Origin: CAYUAI01 sp964442745
GTDB taxonomy: Bacteria > Pseudomonadota > Gammaproteobacteria > S012-40
Assembly: GCA_964442745.1 (NCBI GenBank)
Contig: CAYUAI010000001.1
Coordinates: 115,096 to 179,095, forward strand
DNA length: 64,000 nt
Direction of reading: 5' to 3'
Part shown: positions 61,966 to 64,000 of the stretch, in pieces
How the letters are laid out: each line of letters starts with the position of its first letter
How positions within the stretch are numbered: position 1 is the first letter of the stretch
Notes under the pieces: generated by a model
What the model was told of the DNA's origin: nothing
Seen by the model: only the letters and a program-made list of their open reading frames with translations
The model's database searches: none
Made by a program: the position numbers and the translations under genes

Positions 61966-62265
61966 TCACTCCGCGCCCATAAAATCGATATCGTGGCCGG
62001 GGGCCAGAGCGACATAAGCTTTCTTCCAGTGGGGACGGCGACCAAAACTAGCGCCTGCTCTGCGCTTCGACTTACCCTTCATATTCATCGTTTGAACACG
62101 ATCAACTTTTACATTAAACAGCAATTCCACCGCTGCTTTAATTTCGGTCTTGGTTGCATCTCTTAATACTTTAAATACAACCTGGCGACTTTCTTCTGCC
62201 GCATTCGTGGTTTTTTCAGAGACATGAGGCGCTAATATCAATTGCAGTAATCGATTTTCACTCAT
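61966..62265 (-). CDS. rplW: 50S ribosomal protein L23
   Basis: 99 residues; exit-tunnel docking site for trigger factor. LILAPHVSEKTTNAAEESRQVVFKV and VQTMNMKGKSKRRAGASFGRRPHWKKAYV. Overlaps rplD by 4 bases. Confidence 0.98.
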   Translation of the reverse strand: MSENRLLQLILAPHVSEKTTNAAEESRQVVFKVLRDATKTEIKAAVELLFNVKVDRVQTMNMKGKSKRRAGASFGRRPHWKKAYVALAPGHDIDFMGAE

Positions 62266-62882
62266 GGTAAATTCTCCTCTAAATCTGCCAATGCCTCTTT
62301 TGTGATAAGCACTTTTTCAAAGGCGATCAGCGATACCGGATCCACCTGGGATACCGATTTTACATCTACATTGATTAGATTTCGCGAAGCCAACGACAAA
62401 TTTTCGGCAACATCTTTCGCCACAACGAGCACATTATCAAGCCCTAAACGCTTCAATAACGCAACCATCTCTCTCGTTTTTGGTGTTTCCAAAGCCAAGC
62501 TATCTAAAACGATCAATCGATCTTGGCGTACCAGCTCAGACCAAATGACACGTACCGCCGCACGATACATTTTCTTATTAACTTTTTGTTCATAGTTAGA
62601 TGGGGTTGCCGCAAACGTACGGCCACCACCACGCCATATCGGACTTCGGATGGTCCCCGAGCGCGCACGCCCAGTCCCTTTTTGCCGCCAGGGCTTAGCA
62701 CCCCCCCCCCTGACTTGAGCACGTGTTTTCTGTGCTTTAGTGCCCGCTCTAGCTGCACTTAACTGAGCCGTCACAATTTGATGAACTAAAGCTTCATTAA
62801 AATCCACCCCAAAAACACGAGCAGACAACGCAAGCTTCGTATCTACAGCTTGACCTTCAGCGTTGGTGATTTGAATATCCAT
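62262..62882 (-). CDS. rplD: 50S ribosomal protein L4
   Basis: 206 residues; tunnel-lining protein and, in E. coli, autogenous repressor of the S10 operon. The tunnel loop is KTRAQVRGGGAKPWRQKGTGRARSGTIRSPIWRGGG; the helical end has DLEENL. A run of ten C (plus strand, about 62700-62710) encodes the GGG of the loop. Confidence 0.98.
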   Translation of the reverse strand: MDIQITNAEGQAVDTKLALSARVFGVDFNEALVHQIVTAQLSAARAGTKAQKTRAQVRGGGAKPWRQKGTGRARSGTIRSPIWRGGGRTFAATPSNYEQKVNKKMYRAAVRVIWSELVRQDRLIVLDSLALETPKTREMVALLKRLGLDNVLVVAKDVAENLSLASRNLINVDVKSVSQVDPVSLIAFEKVLITKEALADLEENLP

Positions 62883-62890
62883 ACTCCCCC

Positions 62891-63535
62891 CTAGGATTTC
62901 GCTTTGACAGTATGACGAATGATCACATCACCGCCTTTAGCGCCTGGAACAGAGCCTTTTAGTAATAGCAAATTGCGAGCTTCATCCACTTTAACTATTT
63001 CTAAGTTCTGAACGGTACGACGACAGTTACCCATTTGACCCGCCATGCGCTTGCCTTTGAAAACGCGGCCTGGCGTCTGGTTTTGACCGATGGATCCCGG
63101 CGTTCGATGAGAGAGAGAATTACCATGCGTGGCATCTTTAATTTTAAAGTTATGCCGCTTGACCGTGCCCGCAAACCCTTTTCCGATGGCCGTACCAACC
63201 ACGTCGACTAACTGCCCTTCACTAAAAAAAGTCACGTTAACCTCAACACCGGGTAACAGGTCCTCACCTTCCCCTTCATTCAAACGAAACTCCCAAAGTC
63301 CTCGGCCAGGCGGCACGGAAGCTTTCGCATAATGCCCAATCAGCGCCTTACTTAACCGAGAAGTCCGCTTGATACCCACGGTGAGCTGAACGGCATCATA
63401 ACCATTTAACTCACGAGTTTTTCGTTGCGTTATCCGATTTGGCTCAACTTCCAACACGGTAACAGGGGTCGATTCACCCTCAGCCGTAAATATACGCGTC
63501 ATACCACGTTTGCGGCCTATTAAACCAATTGCCAT
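62891..63535 (-). CDS. rplC: 50S ribosomal protein L3
   Basis: 214 residues. MAIGLIGRKRGMTRIFTAEGESTPVTVLEVEPN at the start, then KGFAGTVKRHNFKIKDATHGNSLSHRTPGSIGQNQTPGRVFKGKRMAGQMG, which contains the methylated-glutamine region. Separated from rpsJ by 94 bases. Confidence 0.98.
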   Translation of the reverse strand: MAIGLIGRKRGMTRIFTAEGESTPVTVLEVEPNRITQRKTRELNGYDAVQLTVGIKRTSRLSKALIGHYAKASVPPGRGLWEFRLNEGEGEDLLPGVEVNVTFFSEGQLVDVVGTAIGKGFAGTVKRHNFKIKDATHGNSLSHRTPGSIGQNQTPGRVFKGKRMAGQMGNCRRTVQNLEIVKVDEARNLLLLKGSVPGAKGGDVIIRHTVKAKS

Positions 63536-63629
63536 TATTATATATCCTCATCTCCTCTAATTGCGATTGATTAGAGGTGCGATTAACTGACTCACATGCG
63601 CCTGCATGCTATCAAGATCTAGTCGTTAC

Positions 63630-63941
63630 TTAATTTAGCTTTATCTGCACATCAACCCCAGCAGCGAGGTCGAGTTTCATTAATGCATCAACGGTTTTAT
63701 CGGTGGGATCAACAATATCCATCAACCGCTTATGCGTTCGAATCTCGTACTGGTCTCGAGCATCTTTATTCACATGAGGGGAAATCAAGATGGTGAAACG
63801 CTCTTTTTTAGTTGGCAAAGGAATGGGGCCTCGAACCTGAGCTCCGGTTCGCTTTGCCGTTTCTACAATTTCCCGCGCCGACTGATCAATCAAACGATGA
63901 TCAAAACCTTTTAACCTAATGCGTATACGTTGATTTGTCAT
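63630..63941 (-). CDS. rpsJ: 30S ribosomal protein S10 (NusE)
   Basis: 103 residues; ribosomal head protein and partner of NusB/NusG in antitermination. IRIRLKGFDHRLIDQSAREIVETAKRTGAQVRGPIPLPTKKERFTILISPHVNKDARDQYEIRTHKR is essentially the whole family consensus. It starts 6 bases after the tuf stop. Confidence 0.98.
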   Translation of the reverse strand: MTNQRIRIRLKGFDHRLIDQSAREIVETAKRTGAQVRGPIPLPTKKERFTILISPHVNKDARDQYEIRTHKRLMDIVDPTDKTVDALMKLDLAAGVDVQIKLN

Positions 63942-63947
63942 AATTAA

Positions 63948-64000
63948 TTATTCGATAATTTTCGCGACGACACCTGCACCAACAGTTCGACCACCTTCAC
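63948..64000 (-). CDS. tuf: Elongation factor Tu (partial, last 16-17 codons)
   Basis: The window edge contains only the C-terminus, EGGRTVGAGVVAKIIE followed by TAA at 63948-63950, the conserved end of EF-Tu. The tuf-rpsJ order is standard (str/S10 junction). Confidence 0.92.
   Translation of the reverse strand, partial: EGGRTVGAGVVAKIIE

Noticed and set aside
1..64000. Search for CRISPR arrays, insertion sequences, prophage, toxin-antitoxin or restriction genes
   Set aside because: No repeat-spacer structure, transposase motif or defence gene was seen; the window is essentially core genome.

Overview
The window is chromosomal DNA from a free-living, Gram-negative gammaproteobacterium. The evidence is the RelA-MazG pair, the rnm-yciO-M50-trpS-scpA-scpB-rluB block, the pdxJ-acpS pair, HtpG, GpmI, CheV, a Vibrio-type TonB2 energising operon and a complete S10-spc-alpha ribosomal cluster. 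Composition looks moderately AT-rich. I cannot name the genus. No insertion sequence, prophage or CRISPR array was seen; this is core genome with a few accessory pockets.

Layout. 1-5334 (minus): hrpA (cut by the window edge), mazG and relA, tightly coupled. 5569-5644: tRNA-Arg(CCT). 5674-6570 (plus): an aldose 1-epimerase relative. 6567-11343 (minus): membrane-fusion adaptor, RND pump and a PilZ protein. 11629-12674 (plus): membrane-anchored retropepsin and NudJ. 12693-15537 (minus): SleB-like hydrolase and Uup. 16086-16343: orphan small ORF. 16540-18438 (minus): HtpG. 18794-22249 (plus): DUF4139 protein and GpmI. 22346-28711 (minus): probable eight-gene operon of DUF3450, TtpC, ExbB, ExbD, TonB, TPR protein, a chemoreceptor-hairpin-like protein and an ODP/MBL-fold di-iron protein. 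28964-33035: small proteins, DUF2569, YtkA-like lipoprotein, tandem-thioredoxin protein and a GGDEF cyclase. 33022-41611 (minus): rluB, scpB, scpA, trpS, M50 protease, yciO, rnm, acpS, pdxJ and cheV. 41974-43812: TlpA-like thioredoxin and two unknowns. 44300-50075: malQ, glgC and glgB (glycogen). 50154-64000 (minus): rplQ through rpsJ and the end of tuf.

How genes work together. The ribosomal cluster has the canonical order, with likely internal promoters at the spc (rplN) and alpha (rpsM) boundaries. GlgC makes ADP-glucose, GlgB branches the polymer and MalQ remodels maltodextrins; synthase and phosphorylase are not in the window. Cyclic-di-GMP and chemotaxis signalling appear repeatedly (PilZ, GGDEF, CheV, chemoreceptor-like hairpin).

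The most interesting points are: (1) the ODP plus chemoreceptor-like pair at the end of a TonB/ExbBD operon, suggesting oxygen/iron sensing tied to iron import; (2) a long TrpS with a four-cysteine Fe-S motif like that of Thermotoga TrpRS; (3) a four-cysteine zinc-type ribosomal S4; (4) an RND pump lacking part of the usual proton-relay residues and followed by a PilZ gene; (5) an operator-like palindrome and a short leader ORF between glgC and glgB. Functional links are inferred from sequence and context only.
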